Below are positions 1-8,981 of a stretch of 64,000 nt of DNA, in pieces. This DNA is from Lonicera japonica (taxonomy: Eukaryota > Streptophyta > Magnoliopsida > Dipsacales > Caprifoliaceae): positions 21,545,839-21,609,838 of the forward strand of contig CM038465.1 of NCBI GenBank assembly GCA_021464415.1, read 5' to 3'. How positions within the stretch are numbered: position 1 is the stretch's first letter; each line of letters begins with the position of its first letter. Position numbers and translations under genes: made by a program. Under the pieces are notes generated by a model. The model had not been told where the DNA came from, searched no databases, and was given only the letters and a program-made list of their open reading frames with translations.

Positions 1-1114
1 TACCACTAGCTATTCTATGAAAAAGTTTGGTGTTATTGTCCCACTCGATTACACCTTTCACTTTTGTTTTTTGATACCACGAAGTTTCCTCCTTAACTAT
101 CATTTCTCCTAACTTTCTCTTCAATTCCCTTCTTTCCCCCTTCTCACACTCCGACAAATCCAACAATTCCTCCCTTTTATCAATTTCCCCAATACGCCTC
201 AACACCGCATCTTTCTCCAACCTTATATCACCAAAAACCTCTTTATTCCACTTTATAATATCTTTTTTTACCTCCCCTAATTTCAACATGAACTTGTGGC
301 CCTCCCACCCTTGACACATACACCTATCCCACCAATTTTTGAACAGCTCTTTGAATTTTTTTTCCTTTAACCACATATTTTCGAAACGAAAAGGTGTGGG
401 ACCCCACTTGAAACAATTCGTATCAAGAACAATTGGACAATGATCCGAAGTAGCTCTCACTAATGCTTCTTGCCTCACCGATTGCATCATATCTTCCCAA
501 CCCAAAGAGAATAAAAATCTATCGATCCTAGAACAAGCAAGACGATCCCTCATGTTGGACCAAGTGAATTGCGTATTATTTAATGTAATATCCCTTAAAC
601 CAGTTTCTCTAATAAAAGCATCAAAATCTCTCATGCTTCTAGTGTTTCTCCCTCCCCCTAACTTCTCTGAAGGGAATCGCACTACATTGAAGTCCCCCCC
701 TACACACCAACTATCCCCACAAAGACCATACACATCCCCTAATTCTACCCAAAAATCCTTTCTTTCTCTAGACTTACAAGGACCATAAACCCCCGTAAAC
801 CACCAATCGACTCCCCCCCCCACCGGTTGAAAAAGAACTGAAACCGTGAAATTTCCTAAGATAGACTCAGACCCTCTCAAAACTCTAGAATCCCAAATAA
901 TAAGAATTCCCCCCGATCTACCCAATGATGGCAAAAAAACCCACTCTTTGAATCCAACACCCCACACGCTCCCAACAAGTTGCCTACTAATTTCTTCTTT
1001 TTTTGTTTCTTGAAAAATTACCACATCCGGTTTTTCTTTTCGCAAAAATTCCCTAACGACCCTCCTCTTCTCTTTCCCTCCCAATCCCCGAATGTTCCAG
1101 CTGAGAATTTTCAT
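1..1114 (-). CDS. LINE ORF2, endonuclease (EEP/APE) domain, partial
   Basis: Translating the minus strand from the ATG at 1114-1112 gives about 371 codons without a stop, running off the window. ORF2 of L1-type LINEs encodes an APE-like endonuclease that nicks target DNA, followed by reverse transcriptase; only the endonuclease and the linker after it are visible. Family motifs appear in order: WNIRGL at the N-terminus, QETK (metal-binding Glu), YGP, GGDFNVV, SRIDRF and SDHCPI (catalytic Asp-His). The segment ends in an LFHRIASG motif that usually precedes the reverse transcriptase domain in plant LINEs. The start was chosen because it directly overlaps the ORF1 stop (ATGA). Confidence 0.88.
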   Translation of the reverse strand, partial: MKILSWNIRGLGGKEKRRVVREFLRKEKPDVVIFQETKKEEISRQLVGSVWGVGFKEWVFLPSLGRSGGILIIWDSRVLRGSESILGNFTVSVLFQPVGGGVDWWFTGVYGPCKSRERKDFWVELGDVYGLCGDSWCVGGDFNVVRFPSEKLGGGRNTRSMRDFDAFIRETGLRDITLNNTQFTWSNMRDRLACSRIDRFLFSLGWEDMMQSVRQEALVRATSDHCPIVLDTNCFKWGPTPFRFENMWLKEKKFKELFKNWWDRCMCQGWEGHKFMLKLGEVKKDIIKWNKEVFGDIRLEKDAVLRRIGEIDKREELLDLSECEKGERRELKRKLGEMIVKEETSWYQKTKVKGVIEWDNNTKLFHRIASG

Positions 1115-3735
1115 TTAAAACAACTAGAATCCCCATTACCCCTTACCCCCATCCCTCTTTTATCCGTACCAGATTTTTCATAATTCACACTACTTACAAG
1201 ATTTTTCAACTCTCTCTTTCCTATTTTCCTATTTGTCCCATTATTACTACACTTCTTATTTTTACAAACTCTTTGATTCTTACTATTAATTGGCACTAAC
1301 GACAAATTCATTTTTTTCAAAAGAGATGATAATTTTTGCCATTCCTCTTTACCCAAGGCACCTGCCAGTCCTTCCCCCTTAACCCCGACTTGCTCGGTTG
1401 AGAAATTAAATGGAGCATCAGATTCACTTTGGTAACCGTTCACTCTAGGTGTATTATGAGCCTCATCTCCTGAATCTAAAGTAAACTTAGGATCAGCCAC
1501 ACTTTCATCCCCCTTGTCCATTAAAACCCTGTTATGAGGATTAAATAAATGCATGCATAAATTAGAAAGGGAGGGGGAAGTAGGAGAGATGTTACCCAAT
1601 TTAGAAGAGGAAACCGGAACTGTTGGTGTTGATTGATTTTTTGGAGAATGCACTGGAGTTCCAGCCAGTTTAGTGTTGCCATGCTCGCTAATCAAGGTGC
1701 AGTCTACATGTTCTGTGCTCGTCGGATTCGGGTCATAAAACATGCTGCTTGTCCCCAAATCACTATTCTTTTCAGAACCAATTTCCTCCTCCGTATTGTA
1801 ATCTTCAAAATCAGTCTCCTCTCCCCGTTCTTCTGCCACCACTACCTCTCTCTGAAATTTCATATCAAAATGCTCGTCATCACCTTGTAAATACCCTTCG
1901 ATAGAAGTCTGGAGATCCTCTAGTTGGTCAACCAAAGTTACCGCCTCCTCATTTTTATCGAATAAGTACTCTCCGTTCTTTCCTTCTGTGGAGTATACAG
2001 TCATATCGGCTTCTTCACGTACACTTCGCTCCGGAATACTGTCAACGTCTAACTCCTCTCCCCGTTCTTCATCGGAATTAGAAAACAAATCATCCTCTCC
2101 CCTTAAAACTGTGATGCGTCTTTCTTTAATTTTATTATTGAAAAAACGAACCGGCTCGTAGTCTCTCCTAATCACACCCTTCTTTAGTTGATTCTCTCTC
2201 CCCTCATCGCTAGAATTACCTTTTCTATTCCCAATATTTGTTTCTTTTCCCAGGCTAGCATTTGTCTTTTCCTGGTTACTTTCCACCAATACTTTCTCTT
2301 TCTCCTCTTTCCCCAACTTACTTGACTTATCTTCCTCTAACCTTTCTTCTTCTGTCTTTTTTTCCACTGATGAATTTACATTTTCTGGCTTAACTTCCAC
2401 TCCGGAAAGACTGATGCTGCATCGACAAAAATCTACAACCCCAGTAGTTAATTTCCTGTGTTCTAGTCCTCTAAGATTCATCTTTGAAATCGCCCTTAAA
2501 CGAACCGTAAACTCCTCCTCGTCCACCTTTATATCAATCTCAGATGGAATGAATCCAGTGGGGTTGCCTTTTACTTTCAATCTAGCTTTGAATAGTTGTT
2601 GCATTTTCTCAGTTCGGTGATGGATTTGAATGAGCTCTCCACATTTAGAACCTATTGCCTCAAATATCTCTTTAGTCCACCATCTCAATGGTAGATCCTC
2701 CACTTCAATCCAACCACCTGTGCATGAAACCTTCCTATTCCACGCTTGATCTTCTTGTTGTTTCCATCCTAAAAGAATGACTTTAAAAGGACCAGGAATG
2801 ATAATCACTTTTTCCTTACATATTGACTTGGCTTCATCCTCATCCTCACAGTAAAATAAAGCTTTATCCGGTTGAAATGGCGTTAGCTTTACACGATTAT
2901 TTATAAACTTGCTTAGTGATTTTTGGATATCCCCCCAGCTATCCCACAGATTCTCTCTTGTGCATACTACAATATGTCCCCAATCATCACTACTAGACCC
3001 TTTGACATCACAGCTCCTCTTCGTGTTAACTATACCAGGCTCAATTTCCTTCTCCCTGTACCATTTATCCCTTATTGGTGTCTTAACTTGCACACTATTA
3101 ACCACTGAATTCTGCACTGCCCTTCGTGTTCTCCAATGATTCTCCCTTTGATGAAATGAAGGATCATAAAGAAGGTGATGTAATTCTTCAGCAATAACCA
3201 ACCAGCCTTCCCCTTTTACCCCACTTGGAAACGATACTACTCTTTTCACAATACCTTGTTGGAGTCGTAATAAACTTATAAAACTGCCCTTGTTATTGTT
3301 GTAACGTTGCAGTAGAAAAAGAGCATATGAAGCTTGATATTTGCTGAAAAAATTTACCTCATTAGCCTGATGCTTTGCCTTTTTCAAATTCTGAATCATC
3401 CAGTCAATACCACCAAAATCTATACTCACAGAGAAATTTTTATCCCGGATTTCCTCCACTATTGTAACTGAAGCTCCTCCATTGTCAATACTAAACATAA
3501 AAGACTTGTATTCAAGCCGAAGCCTTCTTTGCCTGTTGGAATAATTTGCATTGAAAGTAGGATGGTATTTCTGATCAGATAACTGCCCTGGTTTTCCCCT
3601 AGAGTGAACCACCTGTTGGTATTTATTCTGCTTATTAACCATAATCTGTCTAGATAAGTCTCGATAATACCCCTCATGCACACTGGTGTCGTTCTTCCTC
3701 CAATAACTATCAGAACCGAACAAGTGACTTTTCAT
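1111..3735 (-). CDS. LINE ORF1 protein (nucleic-acid binding, DUF4283-like)
   Basis: An 874-codon ORF starting with ATG at 3735. It occupies the ORF1 position of a plant L1-type LINE, whose product should coat the element RNA. Residues about 70-190 form a compact module (FSVSIDFGG, ALFLLQRYNNNKGSFISL, VVSFPSG..GEGW) that resembles PUR/Whirly-type nucleic-acid-binding repeats; that is an inference from its pattern. Residues about 250-415 match the DUF4283 style (GWIEVEDLPLRWWTKEIFEAIG). From about 420 on it is a charged, acidic, low-complexity tail. I see no CCHC zinc knuckle. The TGA stop overlaps the ORF2 ATG by 4 nt. The decayed LINE at 11.4-13.6 kb repeats this architecture. Confidence 0.8.
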   Translation of the reverse strand: MKSHLFGSDSYWRKNDTSVHEGYYRDLSRQIMVNKQNKYQQVVHSRGKPGQLSDQKYHPTFNANYSNRQRRLRLEYKSFMFSIDNGGASVTIVEEIRDKNFSVSIDFGGIDWMIQNLKKAKHQANEVNFFSKYQASYALFLLQRYNNNKGSFISLLRLQQGIVKRVVSFPSGVKGEGWLVIAEELHHLLYDPSFHQRENHWRTRRAVQNSVVNSVQVKTPIRDKWYREKEIEPGIVNTKRSCDVKGSSSDDWGHIVVCTRENLWDSWGDIQKSLSKFINNRVKLTPFQPDKALFYCEDEDEAKSICKEKVIIIPGPFKVILLGWKQQEDQAWNRKVSCTGGWIEVEDLPLRWWTKEIFEAIGSKCGELIQIHHRTEKMQQLFKARLKVKGNPTGFIPSEIDIKVDEEEFTVRLRAISKMNLRGLEHRKLTTGVVDFCRCSISLSGVEVKPENVNSSVEKKTEEERLEEDKSSKLGKEEKEKVLVESNQEKTNASLGKETNIGNRKGNSSDEGRENQLKKGVIRRDYEPVRFFNNKIKERRITVLRGEDDLFSNSDEERGEELDVDSIPERSVREEADMTVYSTEGKNGEYLFDKNEEAVTLVDQLEDLQTSIEGYLQGDDEHFDMKFQREVVVAEERGEETDFEDYNTEEEIGSEKNSDLGTSSMFYDPNPTSTEHVDCTLISEHGNTKLAGTPVHSPKNQSTPTVPVSSSKLGNISPTSPSLSNLCMHLFNPHNRVLMDKGDESVADPKFTLDSGDEAHNTPRVNGYQSESDAPFNFSTEQVGVKGEGLAGALGKEEWQKLSSLLKKMNLSLVPINSKNQRVCKNKKCSNNGTNRKIGKRELKNLVSSVNYEKSGTDKRGMGVRGNGDSSCFK

Positions 3736-4190
3736 CTTCCTCTCAGATTCAAGAAGAAACGATGGATGGACAGAGGATTATGTTAACTAAAAATTATTTT
3801 GCAGCATAGACGAGTAAGGGAGAATGTTAAGAACAAAGGAAGAAAGGCGGAAAGATGAGAAAAACAGAAATGAAGAAGGAATGGTGATGGTCGATGAAGA
3901 GAAATGAATAGAAGGGTGATATTGCTGGACCGTAAATGAATGGAGAAATATGATGGAGAGGGACGATGGTGAAGGAGGCAGTAGACGGTGGATAGGGTTG
4001 GTGGATGGGAGGAAGGCTACGAGTTGAGAGGTTAGGGTTTTACGATGGGGATTTGATAGCAATATTAGGTTTTGACGAGATTAGGGTTTGACGAGGGATG
4101 AAGGGGCTTGGAGATGGAGAAGATGATGAAAAACGAAGGTTAGGGATGGTGGAATGGAAGACGACTTTTCATCTTCTAGAGAGAGAAGTA

Positions 4191-4820
4191 GTCAATCACC
4201 CCAATACAACCATCCTATTAGCTCTAAAGAGCCAAAAGAAGGTATCAAATGTCTGATTTGTTTGAGGGACTAAGGAGCCTATCATGATTTCATTTTATTT
4301 TCACAAAAAAGGCAAAATAGTAAGGAGTGGGGTTTGCTTTATGGAGTTGCACGTTCCATTGTACAAAAAACACAACAATTACCAATTGAGGTAAATTCAC
4401 ATTGAAAAATGAGCTCCTCTGGGAATTGTTAAGCTCTTCTGTGGGCTTTCATTAGTTAACACTTCGACATGGAAGATACTAATTATAACTAACAGGAGGA
4501 GATTTTAGAAAAGGAAAAGTGTACAAGGCAGTGCGAGCATGAACTTACTGACAGCGAGTTCAATGCAGAAATTGTAGATTCCTTTAGAATTTAGATTGAT
4601 AGAATCAAAAACTTGTCAACTGATTGAGTGCCTATGCAAGTTGAACAACATACATAATTAACTCATTAAAACATAGAACTCTGGTGTAACAAATGAAAAG
4701 AAAAATGTAAATTAGCAACCAAGCTGATGGTACAAGTGGGATATACAAGTGGGATAGAAAACATACCACCAGCTGTATGCATCCCATAGAATTTGGTCCC
4801 ATGTTCCAATTCGTTTCAAT
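4191..4820. other. intergenic, no gene seen
   Basis: Sequence between the LINE 5' end and a PPR fragment. No ORF of note, no tRNA-like structure and no recognisable repeat boundary. Confidence 0.5.
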
Positions 4821-5193
4821 TTACTTACAATGCTCAAGCCCAGGTTCGATGCCCTTCTGTTTCGTTAACTGGTACAAAGAATAGAGAACCCTTGCTGTAC
4901 TCGACTGAAATGTCCGCAAGCAGTTCAAGCACCAACAAATGAAAGTTACATAGTTTGGTTTCTCCTTTGTAGCTAACATGTCATGAAAGACTGCCAAAGC
5001 TTTTGAACCCTCCAACATCCGAACACGTCGAGTACATGCAAACAAGTGCATCCTTCACATGTAGATTAAAAACTAAATCAGACTTTAAGACATACCTATG
5101 AAACTGCTTGCCCAAGTCAAGCTTCCCACTGATAGAACAACAAGAAATAATTATCGCTAAAGTATACTCATTCAGGCACAGATTTTCCTCCAA
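4821..5193 (-). pseudogene. PPR (PLS/E-type-like) gene fragment, frameshifted
   Basis: Two overlapping minus-strand reading frames together look like one short piece of a plant PLS-class PPR protein. The first (5193 downward) has NEYTLAIIISCCSISGKLD, GKQFHRYVLKSDL and a CMYSTC motif, typical of 'N-YT--S-L-AC---G-L--GKQ-H-Y-'. The second (5051 downward) continues with AVFHDML, KPNYVTFI and KQKGIEPGLEHC, typical of the C-terminal repeats. A frame change lies in the overlap, around 5000-5050. Only about 125 residues remain, with no start codon in context, so it is a relic. It differs in class from the intact P-type PPR gene next door, so it is not a local duplicate of that gene. Confidence 0.65.
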
Positions 5194-5979
5194 AACCCTG
5201 TTCTAGAACAGTCCGAGAACTTGGAAAGCAATCACCAGTCATCTCACGAAGATGGAGTAACATCTACGAAGCACGGATACTTTTTCAAACCGCCACGAAT
5301 CCGTATCTGTAGATACGGATACGCTCCAATTTTTATCGGATACACATTTTTGAGTATTCTGATTTGAGTGATTTGGATACCTTTGGAGGTTAATTTGTAA
5401 TTTTAACTTAAAATTAAAGGGAAAATTTGCACTTTCAAATTATAGGGGACTAAGGGAGAACAACATAAAATATTATAAAGCTTTTGAACTCATCGAGAAG
5501 GAAATACTATCGTGAGATCATCAAGGGTTCAAAATATCAAACTATTTCTCACAATTTTGTTTTAGCAGAACGCCTAATAGAGCTTCGACTTATGATACAT
5601 ACATAATAATAACAGTAATAATAAAGACAACAATAGAGAAATTTCAAACAAAGAGTAGCGTGATAAATAGACTACCATGACCACCAATAACACAGAGACA
5701 TGTGGCACTTTAAGCAAAAAAAACATATATACTAATTGGATCGGTTTGAATAACTTCTGAAACTGAAACTGATCCTATATTTTTTGTTTTTTCAAAACTG
5801 GAACCAATCCGATCCAATATTCCAAAAATCCAGAAAAATTGGATCGGTTGGTTTCGATTAGATCTTTTTGACCCCTATGCAACACATATTAAGAATCAAG
5901 TAGAATTGTCTATTATAGAAATGGTAAAAAAATTGTCTTTACCCATCAGCAAGAAGATGTCAGGAAAAATTGGTGAAAC
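5194..5979. repeat. intergenic with remnant of a hAT-type MITE (about 5725-5878)
   Basis: Mostly AT-rich non-coding DNA. Around 5725-5878 are repeats of the type GGATCGGTTTG/CCAATCCGATCC ending in TTTTTGACCCCTA, resembling the terminal part of the 'TAGGGGT' MITEs seen elsewhere in this window (8.46, 16.5, 40.1 and 54.0 kb). The opposite end was not found. Confidence 0.35.
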
Positions 5980-8139
5980 CTAGCTGCCAGCTTGCTGCAT
6001 GTATTTGAGATAGTGATCAGCATCAATGCTAAGACCATATTCTAGCAGCAGCTGTTGCAACTTAAAAGCTGCAGTTTCTTCAGGATTCCGAACCCGCTTC
6101 TTCTCATATCCGAGGATGAGTGCCCGATAAGTAGCACCATTTGGAACAATACCATGTTCGATCATCATATTAATCAATCGGCAAGCATCATCAATGTTCC
6201 CAATGCTACAAAATCCGCGTACAAGTGTATTATACAACACCAAATCCGGGACCAAACCTATATCAAGCATCTTATGAAACAGAGCGTTAGCCTCTTCCAT
6301 ACGATGTGCCTTACAGTGCCCGTGAAGAAGAGCACTGCACGTCATCACATCAGGTTTAATATGGTGCTCATTCATGTAAAACCACACCAAAAATGCTTCT
6401 TCAAAGTTTCCTTTTTTTGCGTGCCCACTAATAACATTAGTTAATGTTGCAACATCAGGAGAAAATCCCCTTCTAGCAAGCTCATCTAGTAAATCTTTCG
6501 CCTCATTAACAAATCCTCGAACTATAAGGCTATGTATTACTATGTTATATGTGACAATATCAGGAGAGATTCCAGCAGATTTCATAATATCTAAAAGCCC
6601 AAAAGCCTTATGTAGGTATCCCTTCTTCCCATATCCATCCATTAATGTGTTGTATGCAAAAATGTCGGGTGCCAATCCTGCCTTTATCATTTTGTGAAAT
6701 AAATGTTCTGCTGATTCCATTTCCCCATACTTGCAATAACCTTCGACTAGTGTTGTGTATGTAGTAACAGACGGTTCGATCCCCAATTTTAACATCTTTC
6801 CCAAAAAATTAAGAGCGTCATTGACTTCTCCAATTTTGCAGTATCCCTTGATCATAGTAGTGTAACTAAAACAATCAGGTTGCAAGCCCAACTCTAGCAT
6901 CTCTTCAAAAACATTGGAAGCTGTGTCCATGTTACCATCTGTACATAACTTTGAAATGAAACTGTTGTAGACATAAATATTGGGGGGGAAATTGAAAAGC
7001 TCCAAAATTGTCAGTGCTTTACATGATCTCCCTACTTTGCAAAAACCATCAACAATTGGACTAATAGAAACTGAATCAAGGGTAATACCGGTGCGAATCA
7101 TTTTAAACAACATAGAAGTGGCTTCTCTGAGAAGAAACAGTCTGCATAGGGAATTAATCAGTATAGTGTATGCAACAACATCAGGTTTGATCCCGTGTTC
7201 TTTCATTCCCGTCAACAACTTCCAACCACTTTCAAGGTTACCTTTGGTACAATACGCATGGATAAATAAGCTGATAATGGAAACATTTAAAGGAAAACCT
7301 TGACTTTGGATATCTTCGAGAAAATCCAAAGCCAAATCCAACTGCTCTGATCGTAACAATGCCCCGAGAAGTGAATTGCAAACCCCTATAGAGGGAAAAA
7401 ACCTAAGATGCTTCATCTGAGAAATTAATTTAAGAGCCGCAATTGTCATATTTTCCTCAACAAAACAGGCAACAAGCATGCTATACACAGTTACCAAAAC
7501 CCTTCTCTGACTATGGGTCTCAAGAAAGACTCTCAACAACAAACTACACCAACAGTGTTCTTTATTCATTCTCACAAGATAAAAAATTAAATCCATTGCT
7601 CTATAATTCATATTTCCAGCAACTAAAATATGTATCATTGTACATATAGGTCGGATTTTATGCTTTGATCCAGCACAACTCTCTGACCACCTGAAAAAGT
7701 ATAATGCAAGAGAAGCATCCCCGCTCTCCTCAAAGAGATCATTCAAAATCTGCATTATGTTGAATTCATCCAAATCAATCATATAGTAGCTATTCTTTTG
7801 AGAGCCTAAATTCCAACCTCTACTCTTAAGAACTCCTTTTATTCTTTTCCATTCATTATCATCATCCTCTTTCTTATATCCGAACTTATTTATTAAATAG
7901 TCCCTAGCGTCGAAAAAATCACCACTGTTATTCCCATCAAAACCAAGGGAAAGCTCACCGTCTACTTCTGTACATTCAACTTGACTAGGCAGAAGATAAT
8001 GATAGTCCAAAGGTAAAGAGGAAGAAGCGGAAGATAACAAATTTCCAGATGAGAAAAGCCTGGATGATTCTTTTTTTCTCTCAAATATCAGCTTGAATCC
8101 AGTAGAGCATGCTTTGATGGTTGAAATCGATGCCTTCAT
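5980..8139 (-). CDS. P-class pentatricopeptide repeat (PPR) protein, probably organellar
   Basis: An uninterrupted 719-codon ORF. The first true ATG is at 8139; the frame is open two codons further (TTG), but ATG is the expected plant start. P-class PPR proteins bind single-stranded RNA in mitochondria or plastids and act in RNA stability, splicing or translation. The N-terminus is rich in Ser, Lys and Arg with few acids (FKLIFERKKESSRLFSSG), consistent with a mitochondrial presequence. About 13-14 tandem ~35-residue P motifs fill residues ~215-700 (for example VVAYTILINSLCR, CFSYTTMIKGYCKIGEVNDA, IVTYNIVIHSL), mostly ending in PD. No E, DYW or SMR tail is visible. It ends in a short non-repeat tail. 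It is intronless in the coding part, as usual for the family. It may belong to the same group as Arabidopsis At2g19280, but that is a recollection, not a comparison. Confidence 0.9.
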   Translation of the reverse strand: MKASISTIKACSTGFKLIFERKKESSRLFSSGNLLSSASSSLPLDYHYLLPSQVECTEVDGELSLGFDGNNSGDFFDARDYLINKFGYKKEDDDNEWKRIKGVLKSRGWNLGSQKNSYYMIDLDEFNIMQILNDLFEESGDASLALYFFRWSESCAGSKHKIRPICTMIHILVAGNMNYRAMDLIFYLVRMNKEHCWCSLLLRVFLETHSQRRVLVTVYSMLVACFVEENMTIAALKLISQMKHLRFFPSIGVCNSLLGALLRSEQLDLALDFLEDIQSQGFPLNVSIISLFIHAYCTKGNLESGWKLLTGMKEHGIKPDVVAYTILINSLCRLFLLREATSMLFKMIRTGITLDSVSISPIVDGFCKVGRSCKALTILELFNFPPNIYVYNSFISKLCTDGNMDTASNVFEEMLELGLQPDCFSYTTMIKGYCKIGEVNDALNFLGKMLKLGIEPSVTTYTTLVEGYCKYGEMESAEHLFHKMIKAGLAPDIFAYNTLMDGYGKKGYLHKAFGLLDIMKSAGISPDIVTYNIVIHSLIVRGFVNEAKDLLDELARRGFSPDVATLTNVISGHAKKGNFEEAFLVWFYMNEHHIKPDVMTCSALLHGHCKAHRMEEANALFHKMLDIGLVPDLVLYNTLVRGFCSIGNIDDACRLINMMIEHGIVPNGATYRALILGYEKKRVRNPEETAAFKLQQLLLEYGLSIDADHYLKYMQQAGS

Positions 8140-8461
8140 GAACAATAATCAGGAAACCACCAGGAATCTAAGCTGCATGACTGCAGAGGAAAAATAGAAT
8201 TAGTGAAACAAAAACAACAATTCTAAGCACATAAAAGTTGCCAAAATGAGACTAAAAAAAAGTTAAATTCATATCTAGCAATATGTGTGTGTGTGTATTT
8301 ATATGTAGCAATATCATTCTGAGACAAAAAGCAATCATATTGTAGTTGAAAGGAAACATGTAAATTAACCACCATTTTCAAGTAATACACCTTGTACTCA
8401 CGGAGTGTGTGTTCATAGACTATTACTCTGCCTCTATTGAATTTGTTCACAAGTCCACCCA
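8140..8461 (-). promoter_or_regulatory. PPR gene 5' leader with possible 3' splice site
   Basis: Upstream of the PPR ATG, the minus strand has a pyrimidine-rich tract ending in TCCTCTGCAG, whose last base is 8181. This would be a good 3' splice site for an intron in the 5' UTR, with the exon starting at 8180. The donor could not be placed. A (TG)n microsatellite lies at about 8284-8296. No clear TATA box was assigned. Confidence 0.3.
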
Positions 8462-8981
8462 TAGGGGTGGCAAAAAAACCCAACTCGCCGGGTTTCCGAC
8501 CCGAGTGGGGCGGGTTTTTTTGAGGGCGGAGCGGGTTTGGTATTTGAAGAAAAATCCCGGACCGCGTTCGGGTTTCGCCATTAAAAATCCGACCTGCCCC
8601 GCCCGGTATATGTATATTTAAATATATTTCTAATTTATAAGATATATATATGTTTTTTATTTTTTATTTTGAAACATAAAACAACAAAACTTATACTTGA
8701 CATATAATTCGACCTTCATTATGTTTTTTATCTCAATAGCCCTAATTTTGGTACTTTATGTTTTAGGTTTTTTCATTGGTTCAAGAATATCGATTTGTTC
8801 ACATTAGCTAATTTCTTAAATTTTTTTACTTTAATTCGGGGCGGGGCGGGTTCAGGTTTTGAAAAAATAATGCAGAGCGGGTTTGGGAAACCAAAAAAAA
8901 ACTCGTCTCAGGTTCGGGGCGGGGTTATTTATGTGCGGGTCGGGTTCGGGTTTTGCCAAACCCTCCCCGTTGCCATTCCTA
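8462..8981. mobile_element. hAT-type MITE with GGGTTCGGG subterminal repeats
   Basis: A 520-bp GC-rich island in AT-rich DNA. The left end begins TAGGGGTGGCAA; the right end is the inverted form, TTGCCATTCCTA. The 8-bp flanks are TCCACCCA and GACACCCA (6 of 8 match), fitting an old hAT-type target duplication. Both arms carry many GGGTTCGGG/GGGCGGGTT-like motifs in inverted orientation. No transposase is encoded, and the ORFs inside are chance. Confidence 0.7.

Larger units (their letters stand above)
1..4190 (-). mobile_element. L1-like LINE, 5' portion (3' end outside window)
   Basis: This is a plant L1-clade non-LTR retrotransposon read right to left. It has a C/T-rich 5' UTR (about 3736-4190), an uninterrupted ORF1, then the start of ORF2, which is open to the window edge. 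The 5' UTR begins with a block (a GAAGATGAAA motif followed by CCACC-rich sequence) that recurs at the start of the decayed LINE at 10.9 kb, which supports placing the 5' end near 4190. Both ORFs are free of stops in the window, so this copy could be young. The reverse transcriptase, 3' UTR, poly(A) and TSD lie outside, so activity cannot be judged. Confidence 0.85.

Noticed and set aside
3787..4062. 91-codon ORF upstream of LINE ORF1 as a separate gene
   Set aside because: It is the Pro/Ser-rich translation of the C/T-rich LINE 5' UTR.
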